18,046 bases of DNA from Cyanobacteriota bacterium (GCA_027483425.1 JAIXUR010000227.1:1-18046); one strand, 5' to 3'; counted from the stretch's first letter, positions 6,100 to 13,980 are shown. Notes: a model not told the origin generated them from the letters alone. Translations and numbers: made by a program.

Positions 6100-7329
6100 C
6101 TAGCTCATCAGCGTGCGCCCCAGCAGGTGGCCGTGGCTAAACACCGATCGCATCAACCCCCAGCGCACAGAGTTGGGGGCCCGGCCAAATAACCCCACCA
6201 TGGCTTGCACCACCTCCGGTAGCGATCGGCTATCGGCCAAAAAGCCCGCCCAGTCGTCGGTGGGTAGGCCAAAGAAGGTGGCAAAGAACTGATGCAGCTG
6301 GGGCGTATCAAAGTCCATCAGGTTTTCTAGGCCAAACAGATAGAGGTAGTGCTTGCGGACGCGATCGGCTGGCCAAAGCGCTTGCCAGGCCTGCCCAGCG
6401 GCCTGGGTGGGGGTGGTGTCCTGGGTACCCAAGCTGGTGGCGATCGCCTTGGCCAGCCCTGGTCCGCGCCGCAGGAGCGCCCCGACCATATACCCCGTCG
6501 CCGGATGCACCATACTGGCCGCCCCGCCAAAGCCCACCACCGGCTGGGCAAAATCGGGCAACGACTGGTTCATCGGGAACAGGCACCGCTCCACATGGTG
6601 AATTTCTTTGACCTCAATGCCCCGGTAGCGCAGGCGCTGGTGCAGGCGCTGGCTCAGCGCCTGCATCGAGATAGCGGGATGGTGGGCCAGGGAGGTTTCT
6701 TCCACAAAGTACACCCCGTCGCCCAAGTCCATGGCGTAGAGAAAGGTGGGCGGCTCCTGGCGCTGGGCCGGGGTGAGGTGGTCGTCGCGGTAGTCCATCA
6801 GCACCATTTGATGGGGCTGGGTGGGGGGCTCAGAAAAGCGACCCACAATGCCATAGGCCGCCTGAAAGGCGAGATCCGGAGCCGCTGGACGCCGCACAAA
6901 GGCCGATTGGTGACCCGAGGCGTCAATGACCAACCGGGCGGTCAGGGTTTTACCCGTCTCCGTGGTGACCTGGGCATGGGTGGAGAAGTGCTCAATCTGC
7001 TCGGCCTTGCCCTGGTGCCAGGTGACCTGGTGTTTGTTACCCTGGCTGAGCCAGTGGGTTTGCAGCCGATCTTTGCTCAGCAGCCCGTACTCTCGATGCA
7101 GGGGCAGGGTAGCGCTGTTGACATGCACCACGCAGTCTTTCCAGCGGTGTTCTAGGAAAGTTACTAGGCCCAGGTCTTCGAGTTCGTCCACCCAAATGCC
7201 GTAGGTATTCGGCCAGGGGTGGGCCGGATTGGCCAGGGCCAGCCCCTGCACCGCCAGCCCCGCTTCTGCCAGGGCTGCTACCAGCGATAGCCCCGCTGGC
7301 CCGGCGCCAATGACCAACACGTCCTGCAT
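6100..7329 (-). CDS. crtL: Lycopene cyclase (CrtL type)
   Basis: Membrane-associated flavoprotein that cyclises the ends of lycopene to give beta-carotene (or epsilon rings), feeding the photoprotective carotenoids. The 409-residue protein starts with a dinucleotide-binding fold, VLVIGAGPAG at 4-13. It has the cyclase motifs YGIWVDELEDLGL (43-55), FLYAMDLGDG (196-205), the catalytic FVEETSL (208-214; FLEET in plants) and GGAASMVHPATGYMV (268-282). Length is normal for cyanobacterial CrtL. The beta versus epsilon type cannot be settled from sequence alone; beta is more common. The gene is divergent from the PrsW-family gene across 246 bp. No strong Shine-Dalgarno precedes the ATG. Confidence 0.88.
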   Translation of the reverse strand: MQDVLVIGAGPAGLSLVAALAEAGLAVQGLALANPAHPWPNTYGIWVDELEDLGLVTFLEHRWKDCVVHVNSATLPLHREYGLLSKDRLQTHWLSQGNKHQVTWHQGKAEQIEHFSTHAQVTTETGKTLTARLVIDASGHQSAFVRRPAAPDLAFQAAYGIVGRFSEPPTQPHQMVLMDYRDDHLTPAQRQEPPTFLYAMDLGDGVYFVEETSLAHHPAISMQALSQRLHQRLRYRGIEVKEIHHVERCLFPMNQSLPDFAQPVVGFGGAASMVHPATGYMVGALLRRGPGLAKAIATSLGTQDTTPTQAAGQAWQALWPADRVRKHYLYLFGLENLMDFDTPQLHQFFATFFGLPTDDWAGFLADSRSLPEVVQAMVGLFGRAPNSVRWGLMRSVFSHGHLLGRTLMS

Positions 7330-7385
7330 GAGTTGCCCGCTGTTTAAACTATTCCTAGCGTTGAACCCCTATCTTACAAAGATTG

Positions 7386-7425
7386 TGGCCCATCTTTAGA
7401 TGAATCCCATGGCTAGGATGGGCCA
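7386..7425. repeat. 9-bp inverted repeat in the crtL/prsW divergent region
   Basis: TGGCCCATC (7386-7394) is the exact reverse complement of 7417-7425, separated by 22 bp. It lies 57-96 bp upstream of crtL. It could be a leader hairpin of the crtL transcript or a regulator site. The rest of the 246-bp region shows no gene. Confidence 0.4.
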
Positions 7426-7537
7426 TGGGGTAGATGGGTAGCCATCGCCACGGCTAGACCCAGCCGAAGACCACAGCCATGAAGGGCCCCCGTTTGGCGA
7501 TGTCAGCGTTCTCTGTCCCCAGGGATCGGGCCAGCGG

Positions 7538-7543
7538 TATAGT
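7538..7543 (+). promoter_or_regulatory. Candidate -10 box for the PrsW-family gene
   Basis: TATAGT lies 32 bp before the ATG at 7576 and matches TATAAT at five of six positions. No good -35 is seen, so the call is weak. Confidence 0.3.
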
Positions 7544-7575
7544 ATCAAAGGCGTTTAACCCTACTGTCTGGGCCC

Positions 7576-8322
7576 ATGGTGAATCTGGCGACCGATCCTA
7601 ACGTGCTGGCGACAGGGGTGGGCATTGTGGCCCTGGCTCTGGCCCCCCTGGCGTTTGTGCTGTGGTTTTTCTACACCCGCGACCGGCTCAACCCAGAACC
7701 CCGAGGGCTGGTGCTGAAGATTTTTCTGGGGGGGCTGTTGGCCTTCATTCCCGTGTTTTTGGTCCGCCAGCTGATCCCGTTGCCGGCCTGGCTGATGGCG
7801 GTGGTGGTCATACCCATCCTGGCGGAGCTGGCAAAATTTTGGGTGGTCAAGCAGGGCGTCTACGATCACCCTGAGTTTGACGAACCCGTAGACGGCATGA
7901 TCTTTGCCGCTGCCGCTGGCCTGGGCTTTGCCACCCTGGAGGTGATGGGCTCTATGCTCTATGCCTATTTCGCGGTGGCCAGGTTGGGGGTGCCGGGAGG
8001 GGCGATCGCCGCCTCGGCGTGGCCCGCCCTCCTCAACCTGTTTGCCCTGCAGGGTCTACTCAGTGGGCCGGGCCACGCCCTGTGGTCATCCCTATGGGGC
8101 TATGCCCTGGGGGTCGCCAAATTTTCTCCAGCCCAGCAGGAAAAAGGGCTGGTGGGCCGGGGGCTGGTGGCGGCCATGCTCTCCCACGCGGCGTTTAATG
8201 CCCTGGCCTTGGAATCCAGCTGGTGGCTAAACCGTTTAGGCCTGATCCTCGTCATCGCCGTGCTGTGGTTTGTGGTCATGCGCTGCCTGCGCTACGCCCT
8301 GGCCCTCACCCCAAAGGTCTAG
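7576..8322 (+). CDS. PrsW-family intramembrane protease-like protein, altered active site
   Basis: A 248-residue polytopic membrane protein (about seven hydrophobic segments) of the PrsW group, glutamic-type intramembrane proteases that cleave anti-sigma factors and similar targets. Family landmarks are the YTRDRLNPEPRG loop (33-44), FDEPVDGMIFAAAAGLGFA (101-119), H167 in GPGHALW, and H204/N208 in LSHAAFN. The EExxK motif reads AELAK (83-87), so the first glutamate is replaced by alanine, and the usual EN of the second motif is E122-V123. This may mean lost or altered protease activity. The start at 7576 has no clear Shine-Dalgarno. Its stop overlaps the stop of apt (CTAG). The target, if any, is unknown. 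Confidence 0.8.
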   Translation: MVNLATDPNVLATGVGIVALALAPLAFVLWFFYTRDRLNPEPRGLVLKIFLGGLLAFIPVFLVRQLIPLPAWLMAVVVIPILAELAKFWVVKQGVYDHPEFDEPVDGMIFAAAAGLGFATLEVMGSMLYAYFAVARLGVPGGAIAASAWPALLNLFALQGLLSGPGHALWSSLWGYALGVAKFSPAQQEKGLVGRGLVAAMLSHAAFNALALESSWWLNRLGLILVIAVLWFVVMRCLRYALALTPKV

Positions 8323-8831
8323 TACTGCAGCAGCACGGTGATGGGGACATCGGGCAGCTTGGCACGCCCCCCTAAACCGACCAGCTCAATCAAAAAGCCA
8401 AACCCGGCCACGGTGCAGCCGGTCTGCTCGATCAGTTCAGCGGTGGCGGCCGCCGTGCCTCCCGTCGCAATCAGGTCATCGATAATCAGCACCCGGCTCC
8501 CGGTCGGAAACGCATCTTGATGCAGTTCGAGGGTGTCGCTGCCGTACTCCAGGGCATAGCTGGCCGCATGGACAGCCGCCGGTAGCTTGCCGGGTTTGCG
8601 TACCGGGGCAAAGCCTACCCCCAGTTTGTAGGCCAGGGGCATGCCAAAGATAAACCCCCGTGACTCAATGCCCACAATGTAGTCAACGCGGTAATCGGCC
8701 ACCTGCTCGGCAAACCGATCAATGCTGTACTGCATGGCTACCGGGTTACCCAGCAGCGGCGTAATATCGCGAAAGAGAATACCAGGCTGAGGAAAGTCAG
8801 GGATGGCGCGGATGTGGTCTTTAAGATCCAT
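8319..8831 (-). CDS. apt: Adenine phosphoribosyltransferase
   Basis: Cytosolic purine-salvage enzyme: adenine + PRPP gives AMP + pyrophosphate. The 170-residue length is typical. Visible motifs are the N-terminal DFPQPGILFRDITPLL (12-27), GIESRGF (54-60), the flexible-loop RKPGKLP (78-84) and the PRPP-binding VLIIDDLIATGGTA (114-127). It lies 32 nt downstream of corA on the same strand and is probably cotranscribed. The 3' end meets the PrsW-family gene, with the two stop codons sharing the 4-bp CTAG at 8319-8322. No Shine-Dalgarno is obvious before the ATG. Confidence 0.95.
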   Translation of the reverse strand: MDLKDHIRAIPDFPQPGILFRDITPLLGNPVAMQYSIDRFAEQVADYRVDYIVGIESRGFIFGMPLAYKLGVGFAPVRKPGKLPAAVHAASYALEYGSDTLELHQDAFPTGSRVLIIDDLIATGGTAAATAELIEQTGCTVAGFGFLIELVGLGGRAKLPDVPITVLLQY

Positions 8832-8863
8832 TGGGGGTAGGGGTTAAGGGCGTTGCTATAGTA

Positions 8864-10114
8864 TCACCGTCTCGTAGTAGAGAAATTATCAAACCAGCCG
8901 CGCTTCCAGAAGAGGTAAATTTGCAGGCCTGCGATCGCGGCCATGACGGTCAGGCAAATGCCATAGCCCCAGTACCACTCCAGTTCTGGCATGTTAAAAG
9001 GTGATTTTTCAGTGTTGAAGTTCATGCCGTAGACTCCGGCAATAAAGGTCAGGGGAATGAAAACGGAGGAGATCACCGTCAGCAACTTCATCACTTCGTT
9101 CATGCGGTTGTTGATGGAAGACAGGTAAACATCCATCAGGCTGGAGGCGATTTCGCGATAGTTTTCGATGATGTCGACCACCTGCACAATGTGGTCGTAC
9201 ACATCTTGGAGGTAGACCCGCACGTCCGGGCTAATCAGATGGTTGCTGTCTCGAATCAGGCTGTTAATGACGCTGCGCTGCGGCCAGATGTAGCGACGCA
9301 GCTTCATCAGCCCCCGACGCATGCGGTGAATGTTGTTGATGGTGGAGCTGGTGGGGTTGGAAACGACTTCCTCTTCCAGCTCTTCGAGGGTTTCACCGAT
9401 CACTTCGAGGACGGGGAAGAAACTATCGACAATGGTGTCGAGCAGGGCGTAGGCCAGGTAGTCGGCCCCCTGGTCACGGATCAGGCCTAGGCCGCGACGA
9501 ATGCGATCGCGTACCGGTTCAAAGGAATCCCACTCGGGTTCCTCCTGAAAGGTCACCAGAAAGTCTTTGCCCAACACAAAGCTGACCTGCTCGCTGCCCA
9601 CCCCAGAGCCAGTGGCTTTGGGCTGCACCATTTGCATGATCACCAAAACCTGGTCGTCGTAGAAATCGATCTTGGGACGGTGGGGCACATTCACCACATC
9701 TTCCAAGATCAAAGGGTGCAGCTTAAACGTCTGGCTAAACTGCATAAGCGTCTCTTCCGTCCCCAAGCCTCGAGCATCCAGCCAGCTGACGGCATACTGC
9801 TCGGTGGTGCCATGGCAGTCTTCTAACCGCTCAAGCGTCCTGACATCCATCTCCTCGGGCCCGTAGGCCATCAGCACCAGCTCGGTAGGCAGCGCATCGT
9901 CAGGAATGTTGAGGGTGCCGGGAGGTGCCCCGGGGGCATTGTAGTTAAAATCCTTCCACTCGCTGTTTTTAGCGGGGGGCAAGGGGCAGCTGTAGGGGGG
10001 GGCCGCACCCATGAGCTCCGGCAACTCACCCAACGACTGGTCGACAAGGGGGGATGAGGTGGAAGGCCGGGGCCGTACCCTACCCTTAGAAACCTTTCGT
10101 TTACGTGCCGCCAT
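8864..10114 (-). CDS. corA: Magnesium/cobalt transporter CorA
   Basis: Pentameric inner-membrane channel for Mg2+ (also Co2+, Ni2+). The 416-residue protein has a long soluble N-terminal part with the expected LHPLILEDV motif (132-140), a long charged helix rich in Glu around 240-250, and two C-terminal membrane helices (about 345-361 and 381-403). The signature YGMN (362-365) caps the first of these. The first 60 residues are a basic, Pro/Ser-rich extension, somewhat longer than in standard CorA. The start is supported by GGGAG 7 nt upstream of the ATG at 10114. It follows groEL2 on the same strand, separated by a stem-loop, and precedes apt closely. Confidence 0.93.
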   Translation of the reverse strand: MAARKRKVSKGRVRPRPSTSSPLVDQSLGELPELMGAAPPYSCPLPPAKNSEWKDFNYNAPGAPPGTLNIPDDALPTELVLMAYGPEEMDVRTLERLEDCHGTTEQYAVSWLDARGLGTEETLMQFSQTFKLHPLILEDVVNVPHRPKIDFYDDQVLVIMQMVQPKATGSGVGSEQVSFVLGKDFLVTFQEEPEWDSFEPVRDRIRRGLGLIRDQGADYLAYALLDTIVDSFFPVLEVIGETLEELEEEVVSNPTSSTINNIHRMRRGLMKLRRYIWPQRSVINSLIRDSNHLISPDVRVYLQDVYDHIVQVVDIIENYREIASSLMDVYLSSINNRMNEVMKLLTVISSVFIPLTFIAGVYGMNFNTEKSPFNMPELEWYWGYGICLTVMAAIAGLQIYLFWKRGWFDNFSTTRR

Positions 10115-10148
10115 CGAGACTCTCCCGCAAATAACCGATAGCTAAAGC

Positions 10149-10178
10149 ATAAGGGCACAGCCGTAGCTATGCCCTTAT
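10149..10178 (-). terminator. Stem-loop between groEL2 and corA
   Basis: ATAAGGGCA (10149-10157) and TGCCCTTAT (10170-10178) pair perfectly, with extra AGC/GCT pairing in the loop. It lies 35 bp after the groEL2 stop. The downstream tail on the minus strand (GCTTTAGC) is only weakly T-rich, so it may end groEL2 transcripts partially or stabilise the 3' end. Confidence 0.55.
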
Positions 10179-10212
10179 AGATCAGCATTTATGGAGATGG
10201 AGGTATGGCAGG

Positions 10213-11886
10213 CTACATCATGCCCATGCCGCCCATGCCGCCCATGCCACCCATGCCACCCATGCCGCCCATGCCGCCCATGCCGGGATCGCCAGCGGGG
10301 GCAGGAGGTTCAGGAATTTCGACCACCAGCGCTTCGGTGGTCAGCAGCAGGCCCGCAATGGAGGCCGCGTCTTGGAGGCCTGAGCGCACGACCTTAGCGG
10401 GGTCGATAATGCCGGCCTGAATCAGGTCTTCGTAGGCGCCGGTGAGGGCGTTGTAGCCCATGGGAAAGCTCATTGCTTTCACCTTCTCGACGATGACGGA
10501 ACCTTCCTGACCAGCGTTGTCGGCAATCTGCCGCAGGGGTGCTTCCACCGCCCGCATCACGATGTCGACGCCAATGGCTTCTTCGGCGGTGAGGGACGCT
10601 TTGAGCGCTTCTAGCTTGGGTGCCAGGTGCAGCAGAGTAACGCCGCCGCCGGGGACGATGCCTTCTTCTACCGCCGCCTTGGTGGCGCTGAGGGCATCTT
10701 CAATGCGCAGCTTGCGATCCTTGAGCTCGGTTTCGGTGGCGGCCCCGACTTTGATCACCGCTACGCCACCGGCCAGTTTAGCCAGCCGCTCAGCGAGCTT
10801 TTCTTTGTCGTAGTCGGAGTCGGTACGATCTAGTTCTTGGCGAATTTGGGCAATGCGCTTGTCGATGTCAGCTTTGTTGCCCGCATCGGACACCAGGGTG
10901 GTGGTGTCTTTGGTGATGGTGGCCTTAACGGCCAAGCCGAGCATCGACAGGTCAGCGGTTTCCAGGTTCAGACCCACCTCTTCGGAGATCACCTGGCCGC
11001 CGGTCAGCACGGCGATATCCTGCAGCATGGCCTTGCGGCGATCGCCAAAGCTAGGCGCTTTAATGGCGGCCACATTCAACACCCCACGAGCCTTGTTGAC
11101 CACCAGGGTGGCCAGGGCCTCGCCCTCAATATCTTCAGCAATGATCAGCAGGGGAGCACCATCGCGGGCCACCCGCTCTAGCACCGACACCAGATCCTGA
11201 ATGGAACCGATTTTTTTGTCGGTGATCAGGACTCGGGCATTGTCGAGCTCGGTCACCATGCGCTCTTGGTCGGTGACAAAGTAGGGAGAAATGTAGCCGC
11301 GATCGAACTGCATCCCTTCGACTACGTCAAGCTCGGTGTAGAGCGACTTAGACTCTTCCACGGTGATGACGCCGTCCTTAGTCACCTTGTCCATGGCTTC
11401 GGCAATCATCTGGCCGATTTCTTCGTCGCTGCCCGCCGACACGGTGGCCACCTGGGCAATGGTGGCGTTGCCTTCTACGGGCTTGGCTATGGCCGCAATC
11501 TCAGCAACCAAGGCGGCCACTGCTTTTTCAATGCCACGACGCAGACTGACGGGGTTGGTGCCTGCGGCCACGTTCTTGAGCCCTTCTTTAACCATGGCCT
11601 GGGCTAGGACAGTGGCGGTGGTGGTGCCATCGCCAGCCAGGTCTTTGGTTTTAGAGGCCACTTCTTGCATTAGGCGAGCGCCTAAATTTTCGAAGGAGTC
11701 TTCTAGCTCAATCTCTTTGGCAATGGTGATGCCGTCGTTAACAATTTGCGGTGCCCCGTACTTTTTCTCCAGTACTACGTTGCGCCCCCTAGGGCCGAGG
11801 GTAATTTTAACGGCGTCTGCGAGGGCGTTGACGCCTTTCTCGAGGGCCTGCCGCGAAGCCTCATCAAAGGAAACTCTTTTTGCCAT
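10213..11886 (-). CDS. groEL2: Chaperonin GroEL (second, stand-alone copy)
   Basis: The 557-residue Hsp60 subunit forms the double-ring chaperonin that folds proteins in the cytosol with GroES and ATP. It starts with MAKRVSFDEASRQAL and carries the nucleotide-binding KITLGPRGRNVVLEK (27-41) and GDGTTTATVLAQA (85-97, with the catalytic Asp at 86). It ends in a GGM-repeat tail. No groES lies on either side, which marks it as the monocistronic copy that cyanobacteria keep in addition to groESL. A perfect CIRCE element 31 bp upstream shows control by the HrcA repressor. There is only a poor Shine-Dalgarno (AGGA one base from the ATG). The next gene, corA, is on the same strand behind a stem-loop. 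Confidence 0.96.
   Translation of the reverse strand: MAKRVSFDEASRQALEKGVNALADAVKITLGPRGRNVVLEKKYGAPQIVNDGITIAKEIELEDSFENLGARLMQEVASKTKDLAGDGTTTATVLAQAMVKEGLKNVAAGTNPVSLRRGIEKAVAALVAEIAAIAKPVEGNATIAQVATVSAGSDEEIGQMIAEAMDKVTKDGVITVEESKSLYTELDVVEGMQFDRGYISPYFVTDQERMVTELDNARVLITDKKIGSIQDLVSVLERVARDGAPLLIIAEDIEGEALATLVVNKARGVLNVAAIKAPSFGDRRKAMLQDIAVLTGGQVISEEVGLNLETADLSMLGLAVKATITKDTTTLVSDAGNKADIDKRIAQIRQELDRTDSDYDKEKLAERLAKLAGGVAVIKVGAATETELKDRKLRIEDALSATKAAVEEGIVPGGGVTLLHLAPKLEALKASLTAEEAIGVDIVMRAVEAPLRQIADNAGQEGSVIVEKVKAMSFPMGYNALTGAYEDLIQAGIIDPAKVVRSGLQDAASIAGLLLTTEALVVEIPEPPAPAGDPGMGGMGGMGGMGGMGGMGGMGMM
10225..10284 (-). repeat. 9-bp repeat units encoding the GGM tail of GroEL
   Basis: Six tandem 9-bp units (CATGCCRCC on the plus strand) plus a partial seventh encode the Gly-Gly-Met repeats at the GroEL C-terminus, a flexible tail that projects into the cavity. 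Such an array could expand or contract by slippage in whole codons. Confidence 0.85.
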
Positions 11887-11916
11887 GTCCTGTCTTTCAG
11901 CTCTCCAGAGACAAAC

Positions 11917-11943
11917 TTAGCACTCGCTGTGCCAGAGTGCTAA
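11917..11943 (-). promoter_or_regulatory. CIRCE element (HrcA operator) upstream of groEL2
   Basis: TTAGCACTC, nine bases, then GAGTGCTAA: an exact match to the CIRCE consensus, 31 bp before the groEL2 start codon. HrcA bound here represses the gene under non-stress conditions. Confidence 0.96.
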
Positions 11944-11952
11944 CTCCGTTAG

Positions 11953-11958
11953 AGTATC
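11953..11958 (-). promoter_or_regulatory. Candidate -10 box for groEL2
   Basis: GATACT on the minus strand lies just upstream of CIRCE, which would put the transcription start inside or next to the operator, as expected for HrcA control. No clear -35 was found. Confidence 0.3.
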
Positions 11959-12094
11959 GTTGTGGGGGACGGTCGGTAAGTCGCAATAACCGATCCTTCT
12001 ACATAGGATTCAGAACCAAGGTCAGACATCTCAGTAGCCGTCCTAGGGCGGTAATCCGGTGGGGCCACCGCCCCAAGCCGGCTCATCCCACCCC

Positions 12095-12141
12095 CTGAGT
12101 CCCTCACGCTGAGTCCCTTTACTAGTCCGTAAAATGAGTCC
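12095..12141. repeat. Four AGTCC motifs at about 13-bp spacing upstream of the phosphoesterase
   Basis: AGTCC occurs at 12098, 12112, 12124 and 12137, three times as TGAGTCC. The first two copies extend to the 10-bp direct repeat CTGAGTCCCT (12095-12104 and 12109-12118). The array ends about 54 bp before the ATG at 12195. It could be a multi-site operator. I do not recognise the motif. Confidence 0.5.
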
Positions 12142-12194
12142 GCCCAAGAACTCTTCCTCCCCCTGCGCAAAGAGGAGACGGATAGGGTAAGTTT

Positions 12195-13529
12195 ATGCCT
12201 GTGGTTAGGGCTAGAGAGGCCATGGGCGTTAAGCATTTTTTCACCCGACAGGTTTTCACCGGGCGTTTTTTCACCGGGCTCTGCCTCGGACTGGTGCTCA
12301 GTGTGGGCATCGCCTGCTCCCAGAGGGTGCTGGTTTCTGAGCCCGCTGCCCCATCGGCCCCGGCTGAGGGGGCAGCGATCGTGTCTCCCACCGATGCGCG
12401 GGAAGGGGCGGCGTCAGCCCCCAGTGCCCCTGGATTGGTGGCGCTGTCTGCCGAAGCTCAGGCGATCATCGACAGTGTGCCTGGGGGGATGGCTAACCCA
12501 CCCCGCCAGGATGTGCGCCTGGTGGCCATTAGCGACCTCAACAGTGCCTACGGCTCGACCGACTACGACCCCGAGGTCGACAAGGCGATTAGCCTGTTGC
12601 CCTTCTGGCAACCCGATGTTGTGGTCTGCGGTGGCGACATGGTCGCGGGGCAAAGTCCGGCGCTGACCCCGGAGCAAATTAAGGCCATGTGGCAAGCCTT
12701 TGACGACCACGTCGCCGCCCCCCTGCGCCAGCAAAACTTTCCCTTTGGCTTTACCGTCGGCAACCATGATGCCTCGAGCGCCACCGGCGTTCACAATCAG
12801 TTCCTATTTCAGCAGGAGCGCGACCTGGCGGCGGCCTACTGGACTGACCCAGCCCACAGCCCAGGGGTTAAGTTTATCGATCGCACCGACTTCCCCTTCT
12901 ATTACACCTTTGAGCAGCAGGGTATTTTCTTCATGGCCTGGGATGGCTCTTCAAGCCTGATCCCGGCGGACAAGCTGACCTGGGTGGAGCAAGCGTTGGC
13001 CAGCGAGGCAGCCCAGCAGGCCAAGGCGCGAATTTTGCTGGGCCACTTGCCCCTCTATGCGGTGGCGGTGGGGCGCGATGAGCCGGGGGAAGTGCTGGCC
13101 AACGCCGATCAGCTGCGAGCCATGCTAGAGCGCTATAACGTGCACACCTACATTAGCGGTCACCACCACGCCTACTATCCTGGCCACCGGGGTAATTTGC
13201 AACTGCTGCACACAGGCATCTTGGGTTCTGGGCCGCGCCCACTGCTCGACAGCCGCCTGCCGCCGTGGAAAGTGATCACGGTGATCGATCTCGACTTTGA
13301 CAATCCTGCCCTGACCACCTACACCACCTACGACATCCAGACCCTGCGGACGATCGCATACGACGAGCTACCTCGGTTTATCGCTGGGCACAACGGCCTG
13401 GTGCTGCGGCGTGATGTGGCCTACGAGGATCTCGCTCCGGACGAGAAATCGCTGTGTGAGCAACGTTTGGGCCAGGCTCTCTGCACCAGCCGTCTGTCAT
13501 TTCCGCGACCGAGAACCTATGCGGCCTAG
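12195..13529 (+). CDS. Exported calcineurin-fold metallophosphoesterase, probable lipoprotein
   Basis: A 444-residue two-metal phosphoesterase. The N-terminus is basic, then hydrophobic (about 25-40), ending in SVGIAC with Cys41 as a possible lipidation site, followed by a Pro/Ala-rich linker (47-85). It is probably anchored outside the cytoplasm. The catalytic motifs are in order: SDLN (113-116), GGDMV (146-150), GNHD (189-192), GHLPLY (283-288) and GHHHAY (322-327). In the first motif the usual DxH is DxN, so one metal ligand differs. The substrate is unknown; phosphodiester or phosphomonoester release for phosphate scavenging is possible. The start at 12195 has AGGG 7 nt upstream; an ATG at 12222 is an alternative. 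It is divergent from groEL2. Confidence 0.82.
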   Translation: MPVVRAREAMGVKHFFTRQVFTGRFFTGLCLGLVLSVGIACSQRVLVSEPAAPSAPAEGAAIVSPTDAREGAASAPSAPGLVALSAEAQAIIDSVPGGMANPPRQDVRLVAISDLNSAYGSTDYDPEVDKAISLLPFWQPDVVVCGGDMVAGQSPALTPEQIKAMWQAFDDHVAAPLRQQNFPFGFTVGNHDASSATGVHNQFLFQQERDLAAAYWTDPAHSPGVKFIDRTDFPFYYTFEQQGIFFMAWDGSSSLIPADKLTWVEQALASEAAQQAKARILLGHLPLYAVAVGRDEPGEVLANADQLRAMLERYNVHTYISGHHHAYYPGHRGNLQLLHTGILGSGPRPLLDSRLPPWKVITVIDLDFDNPALTTYTTYDIQTLRTIAYDELPRFIAGHNGLVLRRDVAYEDLAPDEKSLCEQRLGQALCTSRLSFPRPRTYAA

Positions 13530-13660
13530 TGGAGGCGCTTCACCTGTGCTAATCTGGTCTAGACGAAGGAGCTTAGTGGCCCCTACGTTTCTGTTTGCAT
13601 AGATTGGCCGGAGATAACAGGAGGTGGCCCAGAGTCTCCAGGCCATAGCCAAATATTTTT

Positions 13661-13679
13661 GGGGTATTGATGATACCCC
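13661..13679 (+). terminator. Stem-loop between the phosphoesterase gene and rpsU
   Basis: GGGGTAT pairs with ATACCCC around TGATG. On the plus strand a run of five T follows 7 nt after the stem. It could end the phosphoesterase transcript (stop at 13529) or form part of the rpsU leader. A TTGACC at about 13689 may be an rpsU -35, without a convincing -10. Confidence 0.35.
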
Positions 13680-13747
13680 TGTGTAGTTTTTGACCTTATT
13701 ACGCTAGTTCAGCTAAGTTTGCCCAAGGAGTAAAGAAGCGGTTTCGT

Positions 13748-13924
13748 ATGACTCAAGTCGTTGTAGGTGAAAACGAAGGCATTGAATCGGCCCTGCGTCG
13801 CTTTAAGCGGCAAGTTTCTAAGGCAGGGATTTTTTCGGAAGTTAAGCGTCGTCGCCACTTCGAGACGCCCCAGGAAAAGCGCAAGCGTAAAGCCGTAGCT
13901 CGCCGCAAAAAGCGCTACCGTTAA
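13748..13924 (+). CDS. rpsU: 30S ribosomal protein bS21
   Basis: A 58-residue, strongly basic small-subunit protein that binds near the anti-Shine-Dalgarno end of 16S rRNA and helps start translation. It reads MTQVVVGENEGIESALRRFK, then the S21 hallmarks RQVSKAGIFSEVKRRRHFE and a C-terminal run of Lys and Arg ending KKRYR. Length and ends match cyanobacterial S21. The closest AAGGAG lies about 18 nt before the ATG, farther than usual. It is a single gene followed at once by a triple repeat and a strong terminator. Confidence 0.95.
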   Translation: MTQVVVGENEGIESALRRFKRQVSKAGIFSEVKRRRHFETPQEKRKRKAVARRKKRYR

Positions 13925-13932
13925 GCCGCTGT

Positions 13933-13980
13933 GCAAATGCCTGAATGGGTAAATGCCTAAAGGGGTAAATGCCTGAAGGG
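13933..13980. repeat. Three tandem 16-bp repeats after rpsU
   Basis: Copies at 13933-13948, 13949-13964 and 13965-13980 follow GYAAATGCCTRAAKGG. The last two differ at one base. The third copy runs into the 5' arm of the terminator (its GGG is shared), so the array lies wholly in the rpsU 3' untranslated region. Confidence 0.85.

Larger units (their letters stand above)
11944..12194. other. Divergent intergenic region, groEL2 / phosphoesterase
   Basis: A 251-bp region holding the promoters of two divergent genes. It contains a GC palindrome CGGTGGGGCCACCG (12057-12070), nested in a looser GGGCGGT/ACCGCCC pair, and the AGTCC repeat array listed separately. I see no gene. Confidence 0.45.

Noticed and set aside
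6349..7155. Long open frame (268 codons) on the plus strand inside crtL
   Set aside because: It is antisense to a gene with clear lycopene cyclase motifs, its product is a low-complexity Gly/His/Gln-rich mix, and it has no start signal.
10191..10420. Two plus-strand frames with Pro-Cys-His or Met-Pro-Pro repeats
   Set aside because: They are the complement of the GroEL GGM repeat and run antisense to it.
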